Positions 24,791 through 33,580 of a stretch of DNA of 38,564 nt are shown here, piece by piece (within the stretch, counting starts at the first letter, position 1; the number at the start of each line of letters is the position of its first letter). This DNA comes from Clostridium sp. CAG:1013 (lineage in GTDB: Bacteria; Bacillota; Clostridia; Oscillospirales; Acutalibacteraceae). A program made the position numbers and the translations under genes. The stretch is from contig HF972676.1 of the NCBI GenBank assembly GCA_000432995.1, positions 3,010-41,573 on the forward strand. Direction: 5' to 3'. Under the pieces are notes generated by a model, which was not told the DNA's origin, did no database searches, and was given only the letters and a program-made list of their open reading frames with translations.

Positions 24791-24819
24791 AGAATACTAC
24801 CAATTCCGCCGTTTGTCAA
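24791..24819 (-). promoter_or_regulatory. Promoter of the twin-permease operon
   Basis: On the minus strand a perfect TTGACA (24819-24814) and TATTCT (24796-24791) are separated by 17 nt. The start of the first permease is about 88 nt downstream of the -10. It is the only good promoter seen upstream of these six genes. Confidence 0.85.
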
Positions 24820-24827
24820 TCCATTAT

Positions 24828-24846
24828 CAAAGTTTCCAAAACTTTG
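24828..24846. promoter_or_regulatory. Putative operator, 19-bp inverted repeat
   Basis: CAAAGTTT (24828-24835), CCA, AAACTTTG (24839-24846) is a perfect 8-bp inverted repeat with a 3-nt centre. It lies 8 nt upstream of the -35 of the twin-permease operon, a position suited to an activator or a repressor. No matching copy was seen elsewhere in the window. The cognate factor is unknown. Confidence 0.55.
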
Positions 24847-24984
24847 GCGGAAAGCTGTAATTTGAATTTAAATCTTGTCATTTTTTAGACAAAACCACTT
24901 TGCTCCTTGAAACGCCTATGGTCTGTCTATATGGTTTGTTCTCACCTGCGGGCTTATTCGCTTTTTCTGGGAAACTATCTGGTG
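24847..24984. other. Gap between operator and locus B terminator, no gene seen
   Basis: The interval between 24703 and 25122 contains the operon promoter, the operator and the locus B terminator. In the remainder I see no credible gene. A short inverted repeat TTGTC/GACAA (24874-24878 and 24888-24892) is present, but its role is unclear. Confidence 0.4.
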
Positions 24985-25043
24985 AAAAGCGAAAACCAGC
25001 CAGCCTTTCCCCACTCCCAAATGGGGTAAAAGCTGACTGGTTT
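24985..25043 (-). terminator. Terminator of the locus B transporter operon
   Basis: On the minus strand AAACCAG-CAGC-CCCCA pairs with TGGGG-GCTG-CTGGTTT (long imperfect stem, 25043 to 24993), followed by TCGCTTTT. It lies about 80 nt behind the stop of the binding-protein gene. Confidence 0.75.
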
Positions 25044-25121
25044 GATCTAATAGGATCGTACGCGCTGATTTTTGTTTTCTATTTCGGACATCCGTTTCAA
25101 ACAGCTCTGCCTACACTGTCT

Positions 25122-26657
25122 TTACTTATTCTCGTACCATTCATTATACGCATCCACGATCTCCGCAGCGCCCTTGCTATTCATCTCTTCCACGAAGGCG
25201 TCGAATTCATCCAGGCTTCTGGCACCCGCAATAAATTTAGTGGCTTCCTGAAGTGCATACTCCTGAACAATCTTCACCTTATCGGAAATACTATCAAAGG
25301 AGGGCGCGAAGGCGATAGGACGAATCTCCAAATAGTCCCCTGCCTCATCGAACACCTGCTGGAAATACATTCCCGCTTCTTCTGTTTTCTTTGTGCGCAG
25401 TTTCCACAACGGGAAATAGGTCTCACCATTCTGCACCGGGAACAGAGCATACATATTGCCACGGTTTTTGTCGAAGTCCGGCAAAATAGGAACACGCTCC
25501 CCGTCTTCGACTTTATAGTCTACCCCTTCTTCGCCATGGATAATACTTTCAAACACATCTTCTGAAAGGTAAATATCCATGAAATTCAAAATATGATCCA
25601 CCTTATCATTGCCTGCAGGGATCATTCCGATTCCAAACAATCCTTCCAAGCTCTTGGCCCGCTGAACACCGTTTTCATCCTTAAAGGGAGGAATGATCTG
25701 GAAGTAGGTTCCATCCTGTCCCTCTTGACGTTTCGCAATGAGCAGATCTCTGGCCTCATCGGTGCCGCCAGTATAGAATCCCACGCGACCGCTAGCACAC
25801 TTTTCCAAACGCTTTGTGCCGGTATTGACAGGCATATCCGCGTCCAAAAGGCCCTCTGTATAAAGCTGGTTCATAAAAGTCAGATACTCTTTATATTCCG
25901 GAAGCAGTCTGGCATCCACGATCTTGCCGTCTCTCACCTCGTAATCGAAAATGATTCCGAACGCTGCAGAAACGCAGCCATCCAACGTAGCCGGAGTTGC
26001 AGTGAAGGGAATGTTGTTTTCTCCTAAACCGCCGGGATCTTGCTCTTTAAAAGCTTTCAAGACTTCATACAGTTCTTCACTGGTGGTAGGCACATCCATA
26101 CCTACCTTTTCCAGCCAGTCCATACGGATGGCATTGGTTGCCGATGCATAGGGCATGCCTGTGCTGGGAATTCCGTAGATCTTTCCTTCCTGACTGAGAG
26201 CTTCATACCCTTGTTTATCAATAGCCTCCAGGTTGGAATACTGAGGAATCTTTTCCGTCAAGTCCTCCAACAATCCCCGGCTGGCATAGGTGACAAACAA
26301 ACTTTTTTCCACATCTCCGCTTCCAATTCGGATGTAGTCATAATCGATATTGCCCGAACTGAAGATTAAATTCAAACGATCATTGGAATTCTGTTCCGGC
26401 AAAGTGTCAAACTCCACCTGGTATCCTGTCTTTTCAGATAATTCCTTCACGGCGTTGTCTGTTTTCACATCAAAAGGAGCGTAAGGAACTAAAATGTTAA
26501 TTTTAGGCTTTTCTTCCGTAGTCTGGGACGTTTCAGCCTGAGAAGTCGTTTGAGAGATCTCCTCCACTGTAGAACTGTTCTGAACAGGAGATTCGCCGCA
26601 TCCAGCCAGCATGGACAACGCTAAAAAGCCCGCTAAAATCTTTTTGACACCTTTCAT
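25122..26657 (-). CDS. Sugar ABC transporter substrate-binding lipoprotein, LipO-like (locus B)
   Basis: This 511-aa lipoprotein binds the solute for the locus B permeases. The signal peptide runs from MKGVKKILAGFLALSMLAGC, with the lipobox Cys at about residue 20. A Ser/Thr/Gln-rich linker follows. The mature domain includes KINILVPYAPFDVKTD and DSISDKVKIVQEYALQ, like the family of the locus A protein but clearly diverged, so the ligands may differ. I chose the ATG at 26657 because AAGGAGG lies 6 nt upstream and the signal peptide starts there. It is last in its operon, while in locus A the binding protein is first. Confidence 0.92.
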   Translation of the reverse strand: MKGVKKILAGFLALSMLAGCGESPVQNSSTVEEISQTTSQAETSQTTEEKPKINILVPYAPFDVKTDNAVKELSEKTGYQVEFDTLPEQNSNDRLNLIFSSGNIDYDYIRIGSGDVEKSLFVTYASRGLLEDLTEKIPQYSNLEAIDKQGYEALSQEGKIYGIPSTGMPYASATNAIRMDWLEKVGMDVPTTSEELYEVLKAFKEQDPGGLGENNIPFTATPATLDGCVSAAFGIIFDYEVRDGKIVDARLLPEYKEYLTFMNQLYTEGLLDADMPVNTGTKRLEKCASGRVGFYTGGTDEARDLLIAKRQEGQDGTYFQIIPPFKDENGVQRAKSLEGLFGIGMIPAGNDKVDHILNFMDIYLSEDVFESIIHGEEGVDYKVEDGERVPILPDFDKNRGNMYALFPVQNGETYFPLWKLRTKKTEEAGMYFQQVFDEAGDYLEIRPIAFAPSFDSISDKVKIVQEYALQEATKFIAGARSLDEFDAFVEEMNSKGAAEIVDAYNEWYENK

Positions 26658-26708
26658 GTTTATCCTCCTTTTTAGATTCATTTTTTAGAATTTAACAAAC
26701 GAGCAACG

Positions 26709-27596
26709 TCATTCTTTTACAGAACCAATCATCACACCTTTCACAAAATATTTTTGCACAAACGGGTACAGAAGTAAAATCGGCAGCGTAGAAACGATGA
26801 TAGTAGCGGATTTGATTCCCTCCGGCGCGTCTTGGAAGGCAAAAGTGGATTCTGTTCCTGAGAGAGGATCAGAAGCGTAATTGACAACATCCAACAGATA
26901 CATTTGAATGGGTTTCAGCTCATTTTTTGTGATATACATAATAGCGCTCCAGTATTCGTTCCAATATCCCACGGCAAGGAACAAGGACACAGCTGCAATG
27001 GAAGGAATCACCACCGGGAACATAATGGACACAAAAATACGGAAATTGGAAGCCCCATCCACTTTTGCCGACTCTTCCAAAGCGGGAGGAATCCCCTCAA
27101 ACGCTGTTTTGATGATCAGCATATTGTACACACTGATTACGTTCGGAAGAAAAAGCGCGGGGAGGGTATCCAGCATGTGAAGGGAACGGACCAAGATATA
27201 ATTGGGAATCATCCCCCCAGAGAACATCATGGTAAATACAAAGCACGCTGTCAAAAACGATCTGCCCTTCAGACGCTCTCTTGAGAGCACATATCCTGCC
27301 ATGGAAGAAAAAAACAGAGAAAGCACCGTACCATAAACGGTCACACGCACAGAGACCCAAAACGAGGTGAAAAATTGGGGGTTTGTCACTACACGGAAAA
27401 AGGTTCCCGTCTGAAAATCAACTGGCCACAGCAACACACTTCCCGTCACATTAGCGGTATACCCGCTGAATGCCTTGGCAATGATGTTGATAAACGGATA
27501 TAATGTGGAAAGAGAAAATATGGTCAGCACAAAATAGATAACTACCATCATGGCCTTTTCTTTAGGAGATCGTTTGATCTTATTATTTACCTTCAT
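26709..27596 (-). CDS. YtcP-type sugar ABC transporter permease (locus B)
   Basis: This 295-aa permease has about six membrane segments. The N-terminus is Lys-rich, followed by VVIYFVLTIFSLSTLYPFIN. Further landmarks are LSRERLKGRSF, FSGGMIPNYILV, the EAA loop EESAKVDGASNFRIF, and the C-terminus YFVKGVMIGSVKE. I chose the ATG at 27596, which has AAGGAGG upstream; the frame extends further inside the preceding gene without a site. It starts 13 nt after the LplB-type gene stop. No ATPase gene is present in this operon. Confidence 0.94.
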   Translation of the reverse strand: MKVNNKIKRSPKEKAMMVVIYFVLTIFSLSTLYPFINIIAKAFSGYTANVTGSVLLWPVDFQTGTFFRVVTNPQFFTSFWVSVRVTVYGTVLSLFFSSMAGYVLSRERLKGRSFLTACFVFTMMFSGGMIPNYILVRSLHMLDTLPALFLPNVISVYNMLIIKTAFEGIPPALEESAKVDGASNFRIFVSIMFPVVIPSIAAVSLFLAVGYWNEYWSAIMYITKNELKPIQMYLLDVVNYASDPLSGTESTFAFQDAPEGIKSATIIVSTLPILLLYPFVQKYFVKGVMIGSVKE

Positions 27597-27609
27597 GACA
27601 TTCCCCTCC

Positions 27610-28533
27610 TTACCACAAACTGCGATGAACGATTTTTTTACTTGCCAAATTGCAGAAGAACACCAGGGTAAATGAAACAACCGAATTGAACAACCCCGCG
27701 GCAGCAGCCAGACTGTACTGCATATTTCCTAAGCCAATACGATAAATGTATGTTCCAATCACATCGCCGGTGGAATAGACCGTTGGATTATACATAGCCA
27801 TGATCTGCTCCACATTTGCATCCATCACTGTTCCCACACGAATGAGCAACATCATGACAATCATGGGAACGATTCCCGGGAGAGTCACATACACCAGCTG
27901 TTTCCACTTTCCTGCACCATCCATCACCGCAGCTTCATACAGCGTAGGATCGATGGCACTGATAGCCGCCAAATAGACGATAGCGCTGTATCCTACTTCC
28001 TTCCAGATGGCGCTTCCCACCACAATGGGTTGAAAAAATGCAGGTTCCATTAGGAAATTAACGGTTTTCATTCCCAAGGCGGACAAGATCAGGTTGACCG
28101 TCCCAGTGCTGGACAACAGGTCGAAGGTCAATCCTGCCACAACCACCCACGACAGGAAATGGGGCAAATACACGATGGTTTGAACTGTTCTTTTAAACCA
28201 GCTGCACTTTACTTCATTTAGGATCAAAGCCAAAATAATGGGCAACGGGAAAAAGAAAAGGATCTTGTACCAACTGATGGAGAGCGTATTGATCAGTACG
28301 GAAAGAAATTCTTTCGCAGAAAAAAGCTCCTTAAAATTCTGAAGTCCCACCATAGGACTGTTCCAAAAACCTTGAAAGATATCAAAATCCTGAAAGGCCA
28401 TAATCAGTCCGCCCATGGGAACATACTTGAACAGGATCAAAAGGCAAAAAGGAATCAGCAGCATTAAATAAAGATCCCATTCCTTTCTGACCGCTAAAAG
28501 GACACCTTGTCCTGTTTTTTTCTTTTCAGTCAT
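27610..28533 (-). CDS. LplB-type sugar ABC transporter permease (locus B)
   Basis: This 307-aa permease is the first gene of the minus-strand operon of locus B. Landmarks are LYLMLLIPFCLLILFKYVPM and GGLIMAFQDFDIF near the N-terminus, and the EAA loop YEAAVMDGAGKWKQLVYVT. It is homologous to the locus A permease at 10501 but clearly diverged. GGAAGGGAGAGG precedes the ATG. It is divergent from the FAD oxidoreductase gene across a 213-nt gap that probably holds the control sites for both sides. Confidence 0.94.
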   Translation of the reverse strand: MTEKKKTGQGVLLAVRKEWDLYLMLLIPFCLLILFKYVPMGGLIMAFQDFDIFQGFWNSPMVGLQNFKELFSAKEFLSVLINTLSISWYKILFFFPLPIILALILNEVKCSWFKRTVQTIVYLPHFLSWVVVAGLTFDLLSSTGTVNLILSALGMKTVNFLMEPAFFQPIVVGSAIWKEVGYSAIVYLAAISAIDPTLYEAAVMDGAGKWKQLVYVTLPGIVPMIVMMLLIRVGTVMDANVEQIMAMYNPTVYSTGDVIGTYIYRIGLGNMQYSLAAAAGLFNSVVSFTLVFFCNLASKKIVHRSLW

Positions 28534-28572
28534 GTTAACCTCTCCCTTCCTTTACTGGAACTCTTCGCGTTA

Positions 28573-28602
28573 ATTATATTTGACAGGCTCCTATTATGAA
28601 AA
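28573..28602 (-). promoter_or_regulatory. Candidate promoter of the locus B transporter operon
   Basis: On the minus strand TTTTCA (28602-28597) and a perfect TATAAT (28578-28573) are separated by 18 nt. The permease ATG lies 40 nt downstream. The weak -35 would suit activation by the YesN-type regulator of the same locus. Confidence 0.55.
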
Positions 28603-28701
28603 GGAGACAAAATTATGATTGGTGTATGGTAATCTTCATCACTCCTGCCAAACCTATGGAAAAAGGAAATAAGAACTTCTATAATGTGCCTAGCTAAAAA
28701 A

Positions 28702-28732
28702 AAGAGACGCCAAAAACAAGGCGTCTTTCCAA
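28702..28732 (-). terminator. Minus-facing hairpin with T-run in the divergent gap
   Basis: AGACGCC (28705-28711) pairs with GGCGTCT (28720-28726). On the minus strand it is followed by CTTTTTTT, a good intrinsic terminator. On the plus strand it sits just before the AAGGAG of the FAD gene. No minus-strand gene lies upstream, so it may block antisense transcripts or attenuate a start within 28733-28800. Confidence 0.6.
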
Positions 28733-28746
28733 AGGAGTGAAAAATA

Positions 28747-30090
28747 ATGAACATCATCCATGAACCTGCCCGTCAAACACCGGTATGCTGTCAAGTGGAT
28801 CTCTGTGTGGTGGGCGGCAGCTGCACGGGCATGTTCGCGGCTATCCGAGCCGCTAGACTAGGTCTTTCTGTGGCAGTAGTGGAAATGGACAACTGCTTGG
28901 GAGGCGTGGCTGCCTCCAGTTTGGTCAACGTTTGGCACAAATTGACCGATGAAGACCGGAAACAGCAAATCATCGCAGGTCTCACCCAGGAAATGATCGA
29001 ACGCCTGAGAAAAGTGGATGCCGTCACCACGTATACTCAGGAAGATCGTTTGGCCACCTATGAGTTGAACACAGAAGAGCTGAAAATAGAGCTGGATCTT
29101 TTGGCACGGGAAAACTCAATCCGTCTCTTTTTCCACACCATGTACTGCTCTCCTATTCTCGAGGAAAACTTACTCAAGGGGATCATCGTTGAAAACAAAG
29201 ACGGTCGCCAAGCCATTCTGGCAGATTTCTTCATCGATGCTTCCGGTGATGGAGACATCGCCCGGGACACAGGGCTTTGTCAGTATCAATACACCCATAT
29301 TCAGCCTCCCACCCCCTGCTTCAAGCTATACGGAAAGGAAGAGGGAATCTCCATCTCTCAGCTGGTTCAAAAACACGGGAAAGAATTTGGTTTGCCTGAG
29401 GACTGGGGATGGGGTGGAAGCATCCCTGGAATGCCGGAAGTTGCTTTCCATGCGGACACTCACATATTCCACCGGCAATGCCACAAAGCGAAGGATCTTT
29501 CTGAAGCAGAATCGGAAGGCAGAGCGCAGATCCGCGCTATTATGGATCTTCTGCGAAAATACGCTCCAGAGCATCCCTTCTCCCTAGTTTCACTCTATTC
29601 TCACCTGGGCATCCGAGACAGTGTGCATTATAAGACCAGCTACCAAATCACTGGGGAGGAGCTGATGTACGGTACCAGTTTCCCAGATACCGTTGCCTGC
29701 GGGACATATCCCATTGACATACATCACAGTGACAACGCAGGCATTACTTATCGGTATTTGACAGGATATGAGCGGGTTCACAACGATCGCACCAGTCCTC
29801 CTACGATTCATCAATGGAGAACAGACGGTCAGTACGCCACCTATTACCAGGTGCCATTCCGTGTTTTGGTACAGACAAAAATCGCAAATTTGATCCCAGT
29901 CGGCAGAATGATCAACGCGGATATCAATGCGTTCGGAGCTGTGCGCGTCATGGTCAATCTAAACCAGTTGGGAGAAGCAGCCGGTGTGGCAGCATATCTG
30001 TGCCTAAACGGTCAACACCCCGTTTGGGATACAGACACCCATAAATTGCGGACCCTTTTGAATCAAGGAGGCTCCGCTCTTCCACAATAA
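28747..30090 (+). CDS. FAD-dependent oxidoreductase (FAD_oxidored family)
   Basis: This 447-aa cytosolic flavoprotein resembles the FAD_oxidored family, whose members are often found beside sugar-utilisation genes but mostly lack assigned reactions. The N-terminal Rossmann motif is VVGGSCTG (21-28), a GxGxxG variant with Ser for the second Gly. It is followed by AVVEMDNCLGG (43-53). The middle motif IDASGDGDIARDTG (163-176) and the C-terminal GRMINADINAFGAVRVM with LGEAAGVAA close the FAD site. No signal peptide or other domain is seen. AAGGAGTG lies 7 nt before the ATG. It may oxidise a hydroxyl of the sugar imported by locus B; this is inference. It leads the plus-strand operon with the regulator and kinase. 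Confidence 0.88.
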   Translation: MNIIHEPARQTPVCCQVDLCVVGGSCTGMFAAIRAARLGLSVAVVEMDNCLGGVAASSLVNVWHKLTDEDRKQQIIAGLTQEMIERLRKVDAVTTYTQEDRLATYELNTEELKIELDLLARENSIRLFFHTMYCSPILEENLLKGIIVENKDGRQAILADFFIDASGDGDIARDTGLCQYQYTHIQPPTPCFKLYGKEEGISISQLVQKHGKEFGLPEDWGWGGSIPGMPEVAFHADTHIFHRQCHKAKDLSEAESEGRAQIRAIMDLLRKYAPEHPFSLVSLYSHLGIRDSVHYKTSYQITGEELMYGTSFPDTVACGTYPIDIHHSDNAGITYRYLTGYERVHNDRTSPPTIHQWRTDGQYATYYQVPFRVLVQTKIANLIPVGRMINADINAFGAVRVMVNLNQLGEAAGVAAYLCLNGQHPVWDTDTHKLRTLLNQGGSALPQ

Positions 30091-30111
30091 TATAGCGCAT
30101 TTGCGGCAAGG

Positions 30112-30149
30112 TTTGGGAAGGGATTTGCTCCGTGGAATCCCTTTCCAAA
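30112..30149 (+). promoter_or_regulatory. Long intercistronic hairpin before the locus B regulator
   Basis: TTTGG-G-AAGGGATT (30112-30125) pairs with AATCCCTT-T-CCAAA (30136-30149), a 14-bp stem with one G-T pair and a 10-nt loop. No T-run follows. It lies between the FAD gene and the regulator and could be a partial terminator or an RNA-processing site that lowers regulator expression. Confidence 0.55.
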
Positions 30150-30191
30150 TCTTTGCTGTATCCAGCCCCATTTGAAAGGAGGACCACAAAC

Positions 30192-31787
30192 ATGAACGTG
30201 CTTGTAGCGGACGATGAGAAAATCATTCGCAGCGCCATCGTAAAAACTATAGATTGGGCAGCCTTTGGTATTTCCTCCGTTTATGAAGCCCGAAATGGTA
30301 AAGAGGCTCTTTCTCTTTTTCTTCAACACCGTCCGGAAATCATCATCACGGATATCCGAATGCCCCTGATGGACGGAATCGAGCTGATAAAAGAGGTGCG
30401 AAAAATCGCCTCAGATATTCAAGTCATCTATATCACCGGTTTCGCAGATGTAAGCTATTTACAGTCTGCTGTAAAAAACGCGGCGGCGGACTACATTCTC
30501 AAACCTGTGGATCCTCAAGAACTTCTGGCAGCTTTGGAAAAATGCGTAAAGAAAAGCAGCCTTCAGGCTGAACGGCGGGAATATGTGGAATCCATGGAAA
30601 AACTGGTCCGCATCAGCACGCCTCTTTTGACCCGTCAGCTGCTCACTCATGTTCTGTACGCCACTTATCCCAGCAAACAATCAGTGCTTGACAGTTTGGC
30701 TTTTTTAAATTCTCCCATTGATTTGGAAGCCTCCTATCAAACCACCATTTTCTCTTTTCAAAAAGGGGAACGATTTTCCCAACTAGATGACGACATTCAG
30801 TGCGTTGGAATCACCAATATTGCCGAGGAAATCCTTCGAAAAAATGGTACTGGATATATGTGTCATCTGGGCAACCTGGAATTCGCCTGTATCTTGTTGC
30901 TAAATGAGGATGAAAGAAAAACTATCCAAGTGCTCAAATCCATTCAAGACTCTGTTCTCCAATATCTGGGAAGCTCCTCGTTTGCAGTGATCGGCCCCAC
31001 CGTGGAAGGTTTCTTCAACATTCAGGAATCCTTTAACTATGCCCATCAGGGATTACAGCAGCAATTTCGGTTTTCCCCCAATTCTATTGTGTCCTACGAC
31101 GACTGCCGACCGGCTGCTCCTCAAAGCACTTATACCTTGGGAGAGGAGACCCTTCTCACCCTCTCCTCTTTGGTATACAGTGGAAACCTGGAAGAAGCTA
31201 ACCGTCAATGGAAGCAGATCTTCACAGAAGCCTCCTCTGCTTTTGCCACGATCCGAGAAATACATGGCCTATGCATTTTGCTATGCAGCCACATCTTTCT
31301 CAACTTTGGCAAACGTTATCTTTCTCAGGAGGGAAACGCCTTTTTTCTCTCCTTCATTTCCCGCTTGGAAACAGCCCGGTACATGGAGGATTTCGAACGG
31401 CTGGTAGAAACCTTCTTTCAAGATTTTTATACACTTTTCCTTTCTCAAAAAATATCCCGCAAACAGCATATCGTGTCTGAGATCCAACAATATGTACTGG
31501 ATAACCTGGAAGCCAACTTGACCATCAAAGACATTTCCTCACAAGTATTCTTGGCACCCACTTACCTGTGCGCTATATTTAAAGAAGGGACCGGCGACAC
31601 TATCAACGCGTTTATTACAAAACACAAGATGGATTACGCAGCACAACTTTTATCTTCAGGAGATTACCGCGTCTATGAGGTGGCAAAAAAGTTGGCCTAT
31701 ACTGACGTCAAATATTTTAGCAACCTTTTTAAACGTCATTTTGGAGTTTCCCCCTCAGAATACATGGAAAAAGGAATCATGCCATGA
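30192..31787 (+). CDS. YesN-type AraC-family response regulator (locus B)
   Basis: This 531-aa regulator has a complete receiver domain: acid pocket D7-D8, phospho-acceptor D54 (ITDIRMP), T82, and K104 in YILKPVDPQEL. The C-terminal AraC domain (about 430-531) contains IKDISSQVFLAPTYLCAIFKEG and VAKKLAYTDVKYFSNLFKRHFG. The start is the ATG at 30192, with AAAGGAGG upstream; the frame is open further upstream. Its stop overlaps the kinase start as ATGA. It probably activates the permease operon on the opposite strand. Confidence 0.94.
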   Translation: MNVLVADDEKIIRSAIVKTIDWAAFGISSVYEARNGKEALSLFLQHRPEIIITDIRMPLMDGIELIKEVRKIASDIQVIYITGFADVSYLQSAVKNAAADYILKPVDPQELLAALEKCVKKSSLQAERREYVESMEKLVRISTPLLTRQLLTHVLYATYPSKQSVLDSLAFLNSPIDLEASYQTTIFSFQKGERFSQLDDDIQCVGITNIAEEILRKNGTGYMCHLGNLEFACILLLNEDERKTIQVLKSIQDSVLQYLGSSSFAVIGPTVEGFFNIQESFNYAHQGLQQQFRFSPNSIVSYDDCRPAAPQSTYTLGEETLLTLSSLVYSGNLEEANRQWKQIFTEASSAFATIREIHGLCILLCSHIFLNFGKRYLSQEGNAFFLSFISRLETARYMEDFERLVETFFQDFYTLFLSQKISRKQHIVSEIQQYVLDNLEANLTIKDISSQVFLAPTYLCAIFKEGTGDTINAFITKHKMDYAAQLLSSGDYRVYEVAKKLAYTDVKYFSNLFKRHFGVSPSEYMEKGIMP

Positions 31788-33580
31788 ATAAGGAACATGC
31801 TAAAAAATTCATTCCCTTAAGAACAAAGCTGCTGTTGCAAAACGCTTTGACTATCGCGTTGATCATTCTGTTTTTATCCACCTTTTTTTACTCCTATTCC
31901 GCAAGCTCCATCACAGACAAAAATGATCAGTTTTTTCAGAGCATCAGTCAGCAGACCGCCTCAAACTTGGACAACCTTTTTCTAGGGATCGAGGATGGAA
32001 GCCGGTTTCTTCTGTTTCATGACTCCATTAAATCCATTCTGCGCCGCGGGCAAAGTGACAACTATTCCCTTTCTCAACAGATCGCCGATTATTATTCTCT
32101 CTCCCGACTTCTTACAGAAAATATCTGGAATAAAAATATAGGCTCCATCCGATTGTATTGCAATAGTAATGCCATCTATACTCGAGAAGAACTGAATATC
32201 TTCGACATGCAGGATATCCAGGAAACGGAATGGTGTAAATTGACAGAGTCTCTTCAAGGGACACCCATTTGGTACGCAGAAAACGGAACCATTTTTTATT
32301 CCTGCGCTATAATCGACCTGTATTCCCAAGACAGGGTCCTAGGGATTTTGCAGATTTTTATAGACCTAGATCAGCTCAATACCATCCTTAATTCTCTCAA
32401 CGACACTTGCCAGGGCGAAGCTGCTCTCCTCTCTGCGGACAATCAGATCGTTATGTGTCTGGGCAAATCCCCTCAAGTGATACAGGATTATCTGCAAAGC
32501 AGCAAAAATAATGGTGTCTCCCCCTCTAGGGCCTCGGGCATTTCTCAAATGTTCCAAAACCGAAAATTGATGACACTCAAGCTAAATAATGAATGGAAGC
32601 TGGTCACCACTGTTTCCGAAAGCATTTTCTATCGTGATTTTCTATCCCTCACGCTCAGAATCATGGGTTTGACATGCGGAATCATGGCTTTGGCGGGAAT
32701 CTCAACTTACTTCTTTATTAAACACCTCACCAACCGGATTGAGGGAATCAGCGAGTTTATTAAAACTGTAGAAATCCGCTCTAACAGCCTGCTGAAAGAA
32801 GACGGCAACGATGAACTGACTTTCCTCCAATCCAGCTTCAATCAAATGCTGACAGCCTTGCGCCGCTCTATCGCGGAGGAGGAAAAAGCCATCCAAGAGA
32901 AAAACAAAGCCGAATACAATATCCTGCAGGAACAGATCAACCCCCATTTTCTTTACAACTGCTTAGATTCTATCAACTGGATGGCCTTAGAGCAGCATTC
33001 CGACAACATCGCAAAAATGGCTCGCTTACTGGGAAGATTTTACCGTCTGACCCTTTCAGGCGGTCAGCATCTTGTCTCGCTGAAACAGGAAATCGAACAT
33101 TCCAAAATCTATGTTGAAATCATGCAGACCCGTTTTGACGGCACATTGGAGGTTGAATATCAGATCGATGATGACCTTCTTTCCCTTACCGTACCTAAAC
33201 TGATCTTACAACCTCTTTTGGAAAATGCTATTCAGCACGGAATCTCTCAAAAAGAGTCTCAATCCGGCAAAATCCGGGTGGCAGTTTTCCGTAAGGAAAA
33301 CACCCTCTTTCTTGAAGTGACCGATACTGGTGCAGGAATGACTCCCCAACAATCAGCTCTTGTCAATATGTCCATTCAGGACCCTTCCGAGAAAATCGGC
33401 TACGGTTTACGCAACGTCAATCAAAGAATCCGCTATGTTTTTGGGGAACGATCCGGTCTTTTCCTTCGCAGCGTCTTCGGAAGAGGCACAAAGGTAACCA
33501 TTCAATGTCACTTTTCCGGTGAGTCAGTCCCTACCGCTCCATCTTCCACCACATTCACCAGACCACCTCTGCCACTGTAA
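31784..33580 (+). CDS. YesM-type sensor histidine kinase (locus B)
   Basis: This 598-aa membrane kinase has TM1 at about 18-38, an external sensor domain at about 40-285, TM2 at about 287-312 and HAMP to about 365. The H-box is the classical QINPHFLYNCL, with H388. The ATPase domain shows LLENAIQHG (N481), EVTDTGAGM (D514) and GYGLRNVNQRI. A Pro/Ser/Thr-rich tail ends the protein. Its start overlaps the regulator stop by 4 nt. The order regulator-kinase is the reverse of locus A, and the sensor domains are not obviously alike, so the two systems probably detect different signals. Confidence 0.94.
   Translation: MNKEHAKKFIPLRTKLLLQNALTIALIILFLSTFFYSYSASSITDKNDQFFQSISQQTASNLDNLFLGIEDGSRFLLFHDSIKSILRRGQSDNYSLSQQIADYYSLSRLLTENIWNKNIGSIRLYCNSNAIYTREELNIFDMQDIQETEWCKLTESLQGTPIWYAENGTIFYSCAIIDLYSQDRVLGILQIFIDLDQLNTILNSLNDTCQGEAALLSADNQIVMCLGKSPQVIQDYLQSSKNNGVSPSRASGISQMFQNRKLMTLKLNNEWKLVTTVSESIFYRDFLSLTLRIMGLTCGIMALAGISTYFFIKHLTNRIEGISEFIKTVEIRSNSLLKEDGNDELTFLQSSFNQMLTALRRSIAEEEKAIQEKNKAEYNILQEQINPHFLYNCLDSINWMALEQHSDNIAKMARLLGRFYRLTLSGGQHLVSLKQEIEHSKIYVEIMQTRFDGTLEVEYQIDDDLLSLTVPKLILQPLLENAIQHGISQKESQSGKIRVAVFRKENTLFLEVTDTGAGMTPQQSALVNMSIQDPSEKIGYGLRNVNQRIRYVFGERSGLFLRSVFGRGTKVTIQCHFSGESVPTAPSSTTFTRPPLPL

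Noticed and set aside
28580..28597. TTGACA (28580-28585) near TATTAT (28592-28597) on plus as a promoter for the FAD gene
   Set aside because: The spacing is only 6 nt, and no -10 lies at 16-18 nt.
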